Assembly: GCA_002415895.1 (NCBI GenBank)
Contig: DIAV01000400.1
Location: forward strand, 11,941 to 21,225
Source: Anaerolineales bacterium UBA5069
Lineage (GTDB): Bacteria > Chloroflexota > Anaerolineae > Caldilineales > Caldilineaceae
Reading direction: 5' to 3'
Length of the DNA stretch: 9,285 nucleotides
The position numbers and the translations under genes are program-made. Positions 1-6,041 of this stretch are shown here, in pieces. The notes below the pieces were generated by a model that was not told where the DNA came from, made no database searches, and was given only the letters and a program-made list of their open reading frames with translations. The first letter of the stretch is position 1, and each line of letters begins with the position of its first letter.

Positions 1-2
1 CC

Positions 3-938
3 GCTGCCGTGCCCGCCGCCGCGAGCACAGATGGCGCAGCGCTGCTGCCCGCCGACGCAACTGCCCGCCCCGCGCCCGCAGCCGAAGCAATCACAATCCC
101 CGTCATCGGCGCAGTCACGCTCGATTCGCTCTCGCTGCCCGTATTGACTGTGACACTGGCCTCGCTCGACGCCTTCAACCCCTGCGCGTTCTTCGTGCTC
201 ATGTTTCTGCTCAGCCTCATGGTGCACGCCAAGAATCGCAAGCGCATGTTGCTGATTGGTGGCGTCTTCGTGCTCTTTTCGGCGCTCATCTACTTCGTCT
301 TCATGGCTGCCTGGCTCAACGTCTTCCTGCTGATTGGCGAATTGCAGATGATTACGTTGATTGCGGGCATCGTGGCCGTCATCTTTGCCTTGATCAATAT
401 CAAGGACTACTTCTGGTTCAAGCAAGGGGTGAGCCTTGGCATCCCCGATGAGGCCAAGCCGGGGCTCTTCAAGCGCATGCGCGGGCTGGTCAGCGCCGAA
501 AGCCTGCCGGCCATGCTCGGCGGCACAATTGTGCTGGCCGTTGCCGCCAACAGCTACGAGCTGCTCTGCACCTCCGGCTTTCCCATGGTCTATACCCGCG
601 CGCTGACGTTGACGGACCTCACCACGGCGCAGTTCTACGGTTATCTGACCCTCTACAACCTGATTTACATCATCCCTCTGCTCATCATCGTAGCGCTTTT
701 CGCTGTGCGCTTTGGCTCGCGCAAGCTGAGCGAAAACGAGGGGCGCGTGCTCAAGCTGCTTTCGGGGATTATGATGTTGTCGCTGGGGATTACGCTGGTC
801 TTTGCCCCCGAGGCCCTCAACAACCCTGTCACCGCAATTGGCCTGCTGCTGATGACGCTGATTGTGACATTTGTGATTGTGCAACTGGAGAAATGGCGAA
901 CGCATGGCGGCCACGGTGCGCCCAAGCGCCACGCCTGA
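3..938 (+). CDS. CcdA/DsbD-like transmembrane thiol-redox protein, 5'-partial
   Basis: This is probably a cytochrome c biogenesis (CcdA/DsbD transmembrane) family protein, which moves reducing equivalents across the membrane through a pair of membrane-embedded cysteines. The frame is open to the left edge, so the true start lies outside the window. The GTG at 9 sits inside an Ala/Pro-rich linker and is not a convincing start. Counting from that GTG, hydrophobic segments fall near residues 43-72, 80-101, 112-133, 166-186, 212-233, 248-266 and 274-294. The two expected cysteines are present: FNPCAFF (Cys59) opens the first membrane segment and LLCTSGFP (Cys187) lies in the matching segment of the second half, the usual inverted-repeat layout. 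A charged loop (about 134-165) separates the halves. The C-terminus is a short His/Lys-rich tail with no thioredoxin domain; any such domain would have to lie upstream of the visible part. The family call is firm. The partner and substrate are unknown. Confidence 0.8.
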   Translation, partial: AAVPAAASTDGAALLPADATARPAPAAEAITIPVIGAVTLDSLSLPVLTVTLASLDAFNPCAFFVLMFLLSLMVHAKNRKRMLLIGGVFVLFSALIYFVFMAAWLNVFLLIGELQMITLIAGIVAVIFALINIKDYFWFKQGVSLGIPDEAKPGLFKRMRGLVSAESLPAMLGGTIVLAVAANSYELLCTSGFPMVYTRALTLTDLTTAQFYGYLTLYNLIYIIPLLIIVALFAVRFGSRKLSENEGRVLKLLSGIMMLSLGITLVFAPEALNNPVTAIGLLLMTLIVTFVIVQLEKWRTHGGHGAPKRHA

Positions 939-951
939 CGCGCAAGCGAGT

Positions 952-999
952 CACAAATACAAGGAGGGGCGGCCATGGCCGCCCCTCCTTGTATTTGTG
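952..999. terminator. Perfect 48-bp palindrome, probable bidirectional terminator
   Basis: Two 24-base arms (952-975 and 976-999) are exactly complementary with no spacer. They start 14 bases after the stop of the CcdA-like gene. The outer part is A/T-rich (CACAAATAC / GTATTTGTG) and the core is G/C-rich (GGAGGGGCGGCC), so the 3' side of the RNA stem is U-rich on both strands. It lies between two convergent genes, as expected for a terminator serving both. No other gene-like signal exists in 939-1095. Confidence 0.75.
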
Positions 1000-1040
1000 C
1001 ATGACGCACTCATAGACGCCGGTTCGTAGCCAGTGCCCAG

Positions 1041-1065
1041 GCGATGCATCGTGCAGATGCATTGC
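1041..1065 (-). other. Small inverted repeat downstream of the LLM oxidoreductase gene
   Basis: Arms GCGATGCATC (1041-1050) and GATGCATTGC (1056-1065) pair over 10 bases with one G-T position around a 5-base loop. The word GCGATGCA recurs at 1073-1080, so the stretch is locally repetitive. It lies 31-55 bases past the minus-strand stop at 1096. It has no following T-run, so a terminator role is uncertain, and the palindrome at 952-999 is a better one. Confidence 0.3.
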
Positions 1066-1095
1066 GTACTGCGCGATGCACTTACGACATGGACC

Positions 1096-2001
1096 TCACA
1101 ACAACGTGTGCGCCAGCGCTTCCAACCCGGCCATGTCGTCCTGCTCAAACCATTGCAGCAGCAGGCGCGCAACCCCTGTCTCGGCCACACGCGCCACCTG
1201 CTCCTTAACGGCGGCGGGCGTGCCGACAATCGAGCCATGCGCCTGCAATTCCGCGGGGTCGCGCCCGCGCAGCCGCTCGCGCAATTGCGCGTCGTCGCGG
1301 CCAAAGACCAGCCCATTCATCAGCGATCGCCGCACGGCGCCCAGTGCGCGGCCCTCTGCCCGCAGCAGATCATCAAGATGCGCGTTCACTTCGATGAAAC
1401 GATCGGGCGCAAGATACACGGCGTTCCACTCTCCGGCATATTTCGCCACCAGCGGCAGTGTGCGCTTTAGCCCGTTGCCGCCAATCAGCAAACGCGGGCC
1501 GCCGGGCCGCTGCGGGCGCGGCAGTAACTGCGCCCCCTGCAACTGATAATAGGCGCCGTTGAAGTCGACAGGCGCAGTGCTGTTGAGCAGACTGTGCACA
1601 ACCTCTACGCCTTCGCTGAAACGATCCATGCGCTCGCCCAGCGGCAACAGCGGCAGGCCAAACAGGGCGTGCTCCCGCACCTGCCAACCAGCGCCAATGC
1701 CCAGCACCAGCCGCCCATTGCTCAGGTCGTCCACATCCTTGCCCATGCGCGCCGTAAAGATGGGGCTGCGAAATGAGAAGGGGGTGACCATGGAGCCAAA
1801 CTCAATGCGGCGCGTGTTGCTTGCCAGCCATGTGAGCGAAACCCACAGTTCCAGCGAATCCTTATCGGGCGGCTCCTGATTGGTAAAGTGGTCCGACCGA
1901 AAGAGCGCAGCAAAACCCAGTTCTTCAACCAGCGGTGCAATGCGCTGCCAGCGGGGCCAGGTCAAGCCATCCTGCCCCTCGATCATGATTGCGATTTCCA
2001 T
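1096..2001 (-). CDS. LLM-class flavin/F420-dependent oxidoreductase
   Basis: This encodes a 301-aa bacterial luciferase-like monooxygenase (LLM) TIM-barrel protein, the superfamily that uses FMN or coenzyme F420 for hydride transfer. Visible family signatures are the N-terminal strand MEIAIMIEGQ, LVEELGFAALFRSDHF (about 24-39), RRIEFGSMVTPFSFRSPIF (64-82), the strongly conserved DLSNGRLVLGIGAGW (92-106), ERMDRFSEGVEV (123-134), the LLIGGNG strand (171-177) and a C-terminal IVGTPAAVKEQVARV segment. The last matches the G(T/S)P segment seen in F420-type members. I chose the ATG at 2001 because GGAGA lies 5 bases upstream and the family's first β-strand begins there. An upstream in-frame ATG at 2109 would add a basic, unconserved tail that runs through the neighbour's terminator hairpin. 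Length fits the family. F420 use rather than FMN is an inference and the substrate cannot be read. It converges with the CcdA-like gene. Confidence 0.85.
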   Translation of the reverse strand: MEIAIMIEGQDGLTWPRWQRIAPLVEELGFAALFRSDHFTNQEPPDKDSLELWVSLTWLASNTRRIEFGSMVTPFSFRSPIFTARMGKDVDDLSNGRLVLGIGAGWQVREHALFGLPLLPLGERMDRFSEGVEVVHSLLNSTAPVDFNGAYYQLQGAQLLPRPQRPGGPRLLIGGNGLKRTLPLVAKYAGEWNAVYLAPDRFIEVNAHLDDLLRAEGRALGAVRRSLMNGLVFGRDDAQLRERLRGRDPAELQAHGSIVGTPAAVKEQVARVAETGVARLLLQWFEQDDMAGLEALAHTLL

Positions 2002-2056
2002 GAGTGTCTCCGCATTGGCGCACACGCGGCTTTTCGCCACCGCCCGCACGCGCTGT

Positions 2057-2092
2057 AAAAGTGAAGGAGGTGGACGCACTGTCCACCTCCTT
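2057..2092 (-). terminator. Rho-independent terminator of the SH3-domain gene
   Basis: Twelve-base perfect arms AAGGAGGTGGAC (2064-2075) and GTCCACCTCCTT (2081-2092) enclose a 5-base loop. Read on the minus strand the hairpin lies about 33 bases past the stop at 2125 and is followed by CACTTTTAC, giving a short U-run from the AAAA at 2057-2060. It separates the SH3 gene from the LLM gene, suggesting separate transcription or partial read-through. I see no clear promoter for the LLM gene in the remaining 55 bases. Confidence 0.75.
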
Positions 2093-2124
2093 GCAGCAAA
2101 TCTAGGCAATCTCCTGCGTGCGCG

Positions 2125-4323
2125 CTAGGGCCTGAAGGCGCTGAGCGCAGCCGCCGCCTGTGCAACCGATGCATCGCCCTGTGCAATTGCGCTAAAGGCC
2201 AGATCAAACTGCGCGGTGTCACGCGTCTGCACACCGGCCGTCAGCAGATCGGCAGCCTGGTTATACTGCGTGACGGCACTGGCCAGCGAATTTTGCGCAG
2301 CGGCAAAGCGCTCGGGCACGCTGAGGCGCGCCACCGCTGGTGAGGCATTGCGCAACAGTTGAATGGCCGTGTTCATATCGGTCACCCATTGCTGATCGTC
2401 AAAGACAGCCGTGTTGCCGCTGGCCGATGTGACGAGGCGATCGATTGCTGTGAGCGCGCGCTGGTAGTTGGCCACAATATTGTCGAACTCTACCAGGTAG
2501 ACATTCTCGTCCACCGTGAGCGTAACCGGTTGCGCGGTGGGTGTGGGCACGGGTGCCGCGGGCGTGGGCGTGGGCAACAGCGGCGCTGTTGGCGTTGTCG
2601 TCAGTGCAGCCGTGCCCGTCACGGGCGTTGTCGCCGCGGGCGATGTGGCTGTGGGGATCACAGCGTCCGCCGCCGCCAGTGTAGGTGTGGGCGGTGCGTT
2701 CGGATCATACACCGGGATCGTCTCGACAGCAGGCAGCCCCTGCACCAACTGGACGGCGATCCAACTGTTGCTGTCGAGTAGCAGCCAGCCGCCTGTGGCA
2801 TCGCGCGCTGTTACAACGACAGTCTGGCCCAGCGTGGTGTTGCCCGCAATGTCGAAGTTCGTACCAGGACCCGCACGCAGGTTGGCATTCGTCGTGGTTG
2901 TAACACTCACCGGCGTGAAGGGCGGCAAGGTTGGCGTGGGCGTGGGTGTAGCCGTAGGTGGCGGCGGCAGCGGTGTGGGCGTCGGCGGCGCGTTGGCGGC
3001 TGCCTCACGCAGGGCGGCGGCGATGGTTTCGTCGGCAGTGATCAGGTCCGGCGGCGCCGCACCAAAGACAACCACCGCAATCCAGTTGCCATCCTGCAAC
3101 AACAGCCAGTCATTGGCGGCGTTCTTGCCCACCACCGAGAGCACCGTCCCACCGGGGACCGTCTCTGCAATCTCGCCATTCAGGTCCGGCGTGCTGCGGA
3201 TGTTGGCAGTTACTGGCACAGTCACCGTCACCACGTTGAGGGCGTTGATGTCAATCGGCGTCGCAGTGGGCGTGACCGCATCCGTCGGCGTCACTTCCTC
3301 TGTGCCCGTCACCGATGTCGATTCAGTGAGACCATCCGTAAGCGTGATTTCCTCCGTGGGTGTCATCGGGAAGGCCGTGTATGTCACGGGCAGCACCGAC
3401 GCGATCGCCGTCGACGGCGCGTTTACGGTGATTGACACCGGCAGCGTCATCGAGGGCATACCCGAGAAGCGCAGCACGAGAATCGCGGGCACTGTACTTG
3501 TCAGCGTGTCGGTGACGATAAACTGGAGGTCAATGTCCATGGTAATGCCCACGCCATCGAACACAGGGGGCACGGATGTCAGGAGCGCCGTGGGCGTTAA
3601 AGCAAGAATGTTGGTCAGGGGCAGCGCCGCCGTGAGTGGCAAGGCGCCCGTCAACGGCAGTGTGTTGGTCAGCGGAACCAGGTCGCCAACAACAGGCGTG
3701 CCCGCCGGCACAGTCAACTCTACAGTGGGCAGCGCGCTGCTGTCGGGGGTTGTGAGTGCGTCGGTAAGTGGCGCGGTCAGCGTCAATGCAACAGAGTCGG
3801 GCGTCGTGGTCAGGGGCAACTCTGTGGTGACGGGCAGCAAGCCCGTGATCACGGTCGCGCCTGTAATGGCATCCGTCACAGTGGGGGCAACGCTCAGAGT
3901 AACGCCCGTCGACGCGGTCACGGTGTCGGTTGCGGTAACAGACGTGGCTGTGGGTGCTGGCCGGGTGGGTGTGGCGGTGGCGCGCGCGGTGGGCGTCAGC
4001 GTGGGCGTTATAGTTGAGGCAACCGCAGCCGTAATCGGTTCACTTGTGGTTGGCGTCGCCGTTACCGTGACGGGGCGCAGCAGCGAGAGTGCGATTGTAA
4101 TGGGAACCTGCTGGCGCACGCGTATGAGCAGCGGCTGCGTAAAGGGAACCCCTGCTTCGAACCCTGGATCGGCTACGGGCTGTGCGGTGGCGTCGGCGAC
4201 GGGCGCGATGGGCGTCGCATCCGCCTGGAGCGGGCGCGCGGCCTGGACATCGGCCAGTTGAGTCAGCAGAAGAACGAGCAGTAGCGGGGCGATCAGAAGC
4301 AGAGAAAGGCTTTTCCGTCGCAT
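2125..4323 (-). CDS. Secreted Thr/Pro-rich protein with two bacterial SH3 domains
   Basis: This 732-aa protein is predicted to be exported. Residues 1-29 are a classic signal peptide (MRRKS, a Leu-rich core, then VQA before the probable cut); there is no lipobox Cys. After a short β-like stretch (about 55-85) comes a long Thr/Pro/Ala-rich region (about 86-250), including five hexapeptides of the LPLTxx type (215-244). Next come a second β-rich segment (255-320), SH3b domain 1 (about 365-423; ANIRSTPDLNGE, NDWLLLQDGNWIAV), a Pro/Thr linker (446-470), SH3b domain 2 (about 472-530; ANLRAGPGTNFDIAG, GGWLLLDSNSWIAV), another linker (540-600) and an Ala-rich helical C-terminus (605-732). SH3b domains commonly bind peptidoglycan or other wall components. 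No catalytic domain is visible, so a structural or ligand-binding envelope role is inferred. The ATG at 4323 is supported by GGAGG five bases upstream. The reverse strand of this gene is open for long stretches because of its composition. Confidence 0.8.
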   Translation of the reverse strand: MRRKSLSLLLIAPLLLVLLLTQLADVQAARPLQADATPIAPVADATAQPVADPGFEAGVPFTQPLLIRVRQQVPITIALSLLRPVTVTATPTTSEPITAAVASTITPTLTPTARATATPTRPAPTATSVTATDTVTASTGVTLSVAPTVTDAITGATVITGLLPVTTELPLTTTPDSVALTLTAPLTDALTTPDSSALPTVELTVPAGTPVVGDLVPLTNTLPLTGALPLTAALPLTNILALTPTALLTSVPPVFDGVGITMDIDLQFIVTDTLTSTVPAILVLRFSGMPSMTLPVSITVNAPSTAIASVLPVTYTAFPMTPTEEITLTDGLTESTSVTGTEEVTPTDAVTPTATPIDINALNVVTVTVPVTANIRSTPDLNGEIAETVPGGTVLSVVGKNAANDWLLLQDGNWIAVVVFGAAPPDLITADETIAAALREAAANAPPTPTPLPPPPTATPTPTPTLPPFTPVSVTTTTNANLRAGPGTNFDIAGNTTLGQTVVVTARDATGGWLLLDSNSWIAVQLVQGLPAVETIPVYDPNAPPTPTLAAADAVIPTATSPAATTPVTGTAALTTTPTAPLLPTPTPAAPVPTPTAQPVTLTVDENVYLVEFDNIVANYQRALTAIDRLVTSASGNTAVFDDQQWVTDMNTAIQLLRNASPAVARLSVPERFAAAQNSLASAVTQYNQAADLLTAGVQTRDTAQFDLAFSAIAQGDASVAQAAAALSAFRP
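3592..3681 (-). repeat. Five tandem hexapeptide (18-nt) repeats in the SH3 protein
   Basis: Residues 215-244 read LVPLTN, TLPLTG, ALPLTA, ALPLTN, ILALTP: five consecutive six-residue units with the core LPLT. The underlying 18-base units are diverged in codon choice, so this is an old or selected protein repeat rather than a recent DNA duplication. Another LPLT occurs just before it, near residue 169. Confidence 0.7.
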
Positions 4324-4369
4324 ATGAGCCTCCGTCAGAGAGTGGGTGCGAAGAGAGTGGAGACAGTCC

Positions 4370-4418
4370 GACGCTTTACAAATAGATTAACCTGTACTCG
4401 AGGATTTGTAAAGTCGTC
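4370..4418. promoter_or_regulatory. Inverted repeat flanking the SH3-gene promoter, possible operator
   Basis: CTTTACAAAT (4374-4383) is exactly repeated in inverse as ATTTGTAAAG (4404-4413), 20 bases apart. Pairing extends by GACG (4370-4373) against CGTC (4415-4418) if T4414 is skipped, giving 14 matched bases. One half covers the candidate -35 and the other covers the expected transcription start, with half-site centres 30 bp apart, close to three helical turns. This layout fits a regulator binding two half-sites, but no regulator gene is in view. Confidence 0.4.
4384..4412 (-). promoter_or_regulatory. Candidate promoter of the SH3-domain gene
   Basis: On the minus strand TTTACA (4412-4407, five of six to the -35 consensus) is followed after 17 bases by TAATCT (4389-4384, three of six to the -10). 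The start codon at 4323 would be about 54 bases past the expected start point. The -10 is weak, so this rests mainly on the -35, the spacing and the location. Confidence 0.4.
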
Positions 4419-4446
4419 TTCCAGAGTAAATCAGGAGAGGCCAAAG

Positions 4447-4483
4447 GGCCACCTGCATGGTTTGCTCCACCCTTCACGTGGCC
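4447..4483 (-). other. Weak stem downstream of arfB
   Basis: GGCCAC (4447-4452) and GTGGCC (4478-4483) can pair around a 25-base loop. On the minus strand this lies between arfB and the SH3 gene. There is no adjoining T-run and the loop is long, so it is at best a poor terminator for arfB. Confidence 0.2.
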
Positions 4484-4526
4484 TCCAAAAGCCATCGTAC
4501 GCGCCAAAACCGGTGCAACTGTCCCG

Positions 4527-4552
4527 AATCTACATCACCCTAATCTACATCA
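4527..4552. repeat. Short direct repeat at the arfB 3' end
   Basis: The 11-mer AATCTACATCA occurs at 4527-4537 and again at 4542-4552, offset by 15 bases. The second copy encodes the last residues and part of the stop of arfB on the minus strand; the first lies just downstream of the stop. It looks like a small tandem duplication spanning the stop codon. Confidence 0.6.
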
Positions 4553-4965
4553 TACGAACCACCGCGCCTGGACTGTTTGATGCGGCTCACCCGTCGCTTT
4601 ACCTCCAGACGGCGCGCCTGCGCCGCGCGTGTGGGGCGGGTGGCGCGCCGCGGCACGGGCGGCTTGAGTGCGCGCGCAATCAGATGTGTGAGTTGGGCCA
4701 GCGCCGCGGCACGATTCTCGGCCTGGCTGCGCGCCGTGCGTGCGGTGATGATGATTTCGCCGTCGGCGGTCGCGCGATGGCCGGCCAAAGCTATCAACCG
4801 TGCGCGCACTTCGTCGGGCAGGTTGGGAGACTGCGCCGCGTTGAAGCGCAATTGCACAGCCGTCTCCACCTTGTTGACGTTTTGTCCGCCCGGGCCAGCG
4901 CCGCGCATAAATTCCTCGCGGATTTCGCTTTCATCCAGGGCCAACGTGTCGGTAATCTGAATCAT
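4540..4965 (-). CDS. arfB: Alternative ribosome-rescue factor ArfB (YaeJ-type peptidyl-tRNA hydrolase)
   Basis: This 141-aa protein hydrolyses peptidyl-tRNA on ribosomes stalled at the 3' end of an mRNA, without needing a stop codon. It has the release-factor catalytic domain with the GGQ motif at residues 26-28, in the context GAGPGGQNVNKVETAV. The LRF strand and the LAGHRATADGEIIITA segment follow, typical of the single-domain family. It lacks the codon-recognition domains of RF1/RF2. The C-terminal tail is strongly basic (RPTRAAQARRLEVKRR, then RIKQSRRGG), corresponding to the tail that enters the empty mRNA channel. Length matches ArfB (about 140 aa) rather than a full release factor. The ATG at 4965 fits the family N-terminus; its ribosome-binding site is weak (AGAAG about 10 bases upstream). 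No partner gene is adjacent, as is usual. The 217-base gap to the SH3 gene implies separate expression. Confidence 0.92.
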   Translation of the reverse strand: MIQITDTLALDESEIREEFMRGAGPGGQNVNKVETAVQLRFNAAQSPNLPDEVRARLIALAGHRATADGEIIITARTARSQAENRAAALAQLTHLIARALKPPVPRRATRPTRAAQARRLEVKRRVSRIKQSRRGGSYDVD

Positions 4966-5074
4966 GATAGACAGCTTCTGCGAGTGGCGTTGTACAGTAT
5001 GCCGGTAGACGTGGCGGCAACGTGTAGCTAAGACGAGTTCGGCTGTCTCTTTGTTTCAGCGACACACAGACATC

Positions 5075-5104
5075 ATAATACATGCGCCGAAACCTTTTCG
5101 TCTA
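5075..5104 (-). promoter_or_regulatory. Candidate arfB promoter
   Basis: On the minus strand TAGACG (5104-5099, four of six to TTGACA) is followed after 18 bases by TATTAT (5080-5075, five of six to TATAAT). The expected start point is about 100 bases upstream of the arfB ATG. It is the best match in an otherwise GC-rich stretch. Confidence 0.45.
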
Positions 5105-5166
5105 CGCAGGACGTCACGCTTTAGAGCGGCCCAATAGGCATGTCTCTGCACACGCTTCGTCCGCCT

Positions 5167-5196
5167 CTTTCAGATCGGCCCCACCTCTCGTATAAT
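5167..5196 (+). promoter_or_regulatory. Candidate GNAT-gene promoter with consensus -10
   Basis: A perfect TATAAT occupies 5191-5196. The -35 is weak: CTTTCA at 5167-5172 matches three of six with an 18-base spacer. The ATG at 5373 would follow a leader of roughly 170 bases. Confidence 0.5.
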
Positions 5197-5273
5197 AAGG
5201 GCAGACGCAGGTGGAATACGCTCGGCGCTTTGGGGCGCCGGCCAAACCGGAGAGGGGCGCGACGCCGCGCACC

Positions 5274-5300
5274 ATACGGGCGCAGACGCTGCGCCCGTAT
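5274..5300 (+). other. Strong hairpin in the GNAT leader
   Basis: Perfect 12-base arms ATACGGGCGCAG (5274-5285) and CTGCGCCCGTAT (5289-5300) enclose a 3-base loop; GCAC/GTGC outside can extend the stem across a small internal loop. A smaller GGCGC/GCGCC hairpin precedes it (5224-5239). No T-run follows directly (a TTTTT begins 22 bases later), so this is not a standard terminator. It may be a leader control or stability element. Confidence 0.5.
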
Positions 5301-5372
5301 ATTGTGCCTGCCGCGCGCCGATTTTTCCCGGCCGACAGAGGCGGCGGCCTGCGCCAGAGGAAAGGGAGCTCC

Positions 5373-5879
5373 ATGTACGGCGAAAGCGCCGCCACAGAAC
5401 CCATGCAAATTGAGATCGCTTCGGCCACTGAGGATGACATTGCCGGCATCCAGTTGGCCGCGGCGCAATCGTGGCGCGCTGCCTATGCCGAAATCTTCAC
5501 AAGCGACTTCATCGAGTCCTTCGTAGGACGCGCCTATAGTACGGAAAGCCTGCGGCGGGTGATTCACTCCACGCAATCCACCTTTGTGGTGGCGCGCAGC
5601 GATGGCGAGATTATCGGCTTTAGCCATGCGGGCTATGGGCCGCGCGGGGCCGAACTCTACCGTATTTACCTGCGCCCCGCGTGGTGGGGCAGCGGCGTAG
5701 GTGACATGCTCCTTACGCACACCGAAGCCTGGTTACGCGAGGAAGGCTATCCCGGCTATGGCTGCTACGTACACCAACGCAACGCCGTTGGGCAGCGCTT
5801 CTACGCCAAGCACCACTTCGTGCGCGTGGACGTGGCCGACGAGGGCGACAACGACTATCTGTGGAAGGCGCTTGTATAG
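5373..5879 (+). CDS. GNAT-family N-acetyltransferase
   Basis: This 168-aa cytoplasmic protein belongs to the Gcn5-related acetyltransferases, which move an acetyl group from acetyl-CoA to an amine of a small molecule or protein. The fold can be followed: a first strand IEIASATEDDIAGIQ (about 13-27), the helical segment SWRAAYAEIF, strands TFVVARSDGEIIGFSHAGY, then motif A around LYRIYLRPAWWGSGVGDMLL with the acetyl-CoA pyrophosphate loop WWGSGVG. Motif B (GYPGYGCYVHQRNAVGQRFYAKHHF) has the usual N-A-x-G-x-x-F-Y pattern. I chose the ATG at 5373 because AAAGGGAG ends four bases before it; an internal ATG at 5403 is the alternative, beginning MQIEIA right at the fold. The substrate cannot be inferred from sequence or neighbours. 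A dyad-rich 162-base gap separates it from the permease. Confidence 0.88.
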   Translation: MYGESAATEPMQIEIASATEDDIAGIQLAAAQSWRAAYAEIFTSDFIESFVGRAYSTESLRRVIHSTQSTFVVARSDGEIIGFSHAGYGPRGAELYRIYLRPAWWGSGVGDMLLTHTEAWLREEGYPGYGCYVHQRNAVGQRFYAKHHFVRVDVADEGDNDYLWKALV

Positions 5880-5921
5880 GCAACATTCAGTCGAGTTGAT
5901 GAAGCCTGGTGAGCGCTGCTC

Positions 5922-5946
5922 TTTTGGCCAGGAGTGCGAACCAAAA
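5922..5946. promoter_or_regulatory. Dyad TTTTGG-N13-CCAAAA before the permease promoter
   Basis: TTTTGG (5922-5927) and CCAAAA (5941-5946) form a symmetric 25-base element ending about 10 bases before a -10-like sequence. It covers the position where the -35 would lie, where repressors of sugar uptake genes often bind. Another pairing (CCTGG 5905-5909 with CCAGG 5928-5932, plus GAGC/GCTC inside) could instead form an RNA hairpin after the GNAT stop. Either role is tentative. Confidence 0.3.
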
Positions 5947-5953
5947 TTTGTGA

Positions 5954-5962
5954 TGGTAGAAT
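5954..5962 (+). promoter_or_regulatory. Extended -10 element upstream of the permease
   Basis: TGGTAGAAT matches an extended -10 (TGn plus TAGAAT, five of six). The -35 position holds only GTGCGA (three of six), which an extended -10 can tolerate. The permease ATG would follow a leader of about 75 bases. Confidence 0.4.
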
Positions 5963-6041
5963 GACCAGCAATCGCTTTGGAGCCGGACGGGACTGCATTC
6001 TGATGTGAGGACCCACGCGCAACGCAGGACGGCAGGCAGCC

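Larger units (their letters stand above)
4966..5372. other. Divergent intergenic region between arfB and the GNAT gene
   Basis: About 400 bases lie between two divergent start codons. No reading frame here shows a recognisable protein; the longest ones overlap known genes in other frames. The stretch carries a candidate arfB promoter (5075-5104), a candidate GNAT promoter with a perfect TATAAT at 5191, and a GC-rich leader with several short hairpins upstream of the GNAT start. No tRNA or other recognised RNA is seen. Confidence 0.6.

Noticed and set aside
952..999. The perfect palindrome as an insertion-sequence end or CRISPR-like repeat.
   Set aside because: It occurs once, has no transposase or spacer array nearby, and its position just after a stop codon between convergent genes is explained by termination.
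2002..2056. TTTACA (2059-2054, minus) as a -35 for the LLM gene.
   Set aside because: It coincides with the T-run of the terminator, and no -10-like sequence lies at a suitable distance downstream.
2002..2109. N-terminal extension of the LLM oxidoreductase to an ATG at 2109.
   Set aside because: The extension runs through the terminator hairpin of the upstream gene, is basic and unlike the family. The ATG at 2001 has a ribosome-binding site and the expected first β-strand.
2516..4261. A 581-codon open frame on the plus strand, antisense to the SH3 gene, rich in Val/Gly/Ser.
   Set aside because: Its composition is the mirror of Thr/Pro/Ala codons on the minus strand (ACN read in reverse gives GT-rich codons). 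It has no signal peptide or domain, while the minus frame has a signal peptide, two SH3b domains and a good ribosome-binding site.
5274..5300. The 12-bp hairpin as a Rho-independent terminator of a small RNA starting near 5203.
   Set aside because: No T-run directly follows; the TTTTT at 5322-5326 is too far from the stem.
5121..5720. A 199-codon minus-strand frame over the intergenic region and the GNAT gene.
   Set aside because: It overlaps the conserved GNAT frame, has Arg/Ala/Pro-rich shadow composition and no motif.
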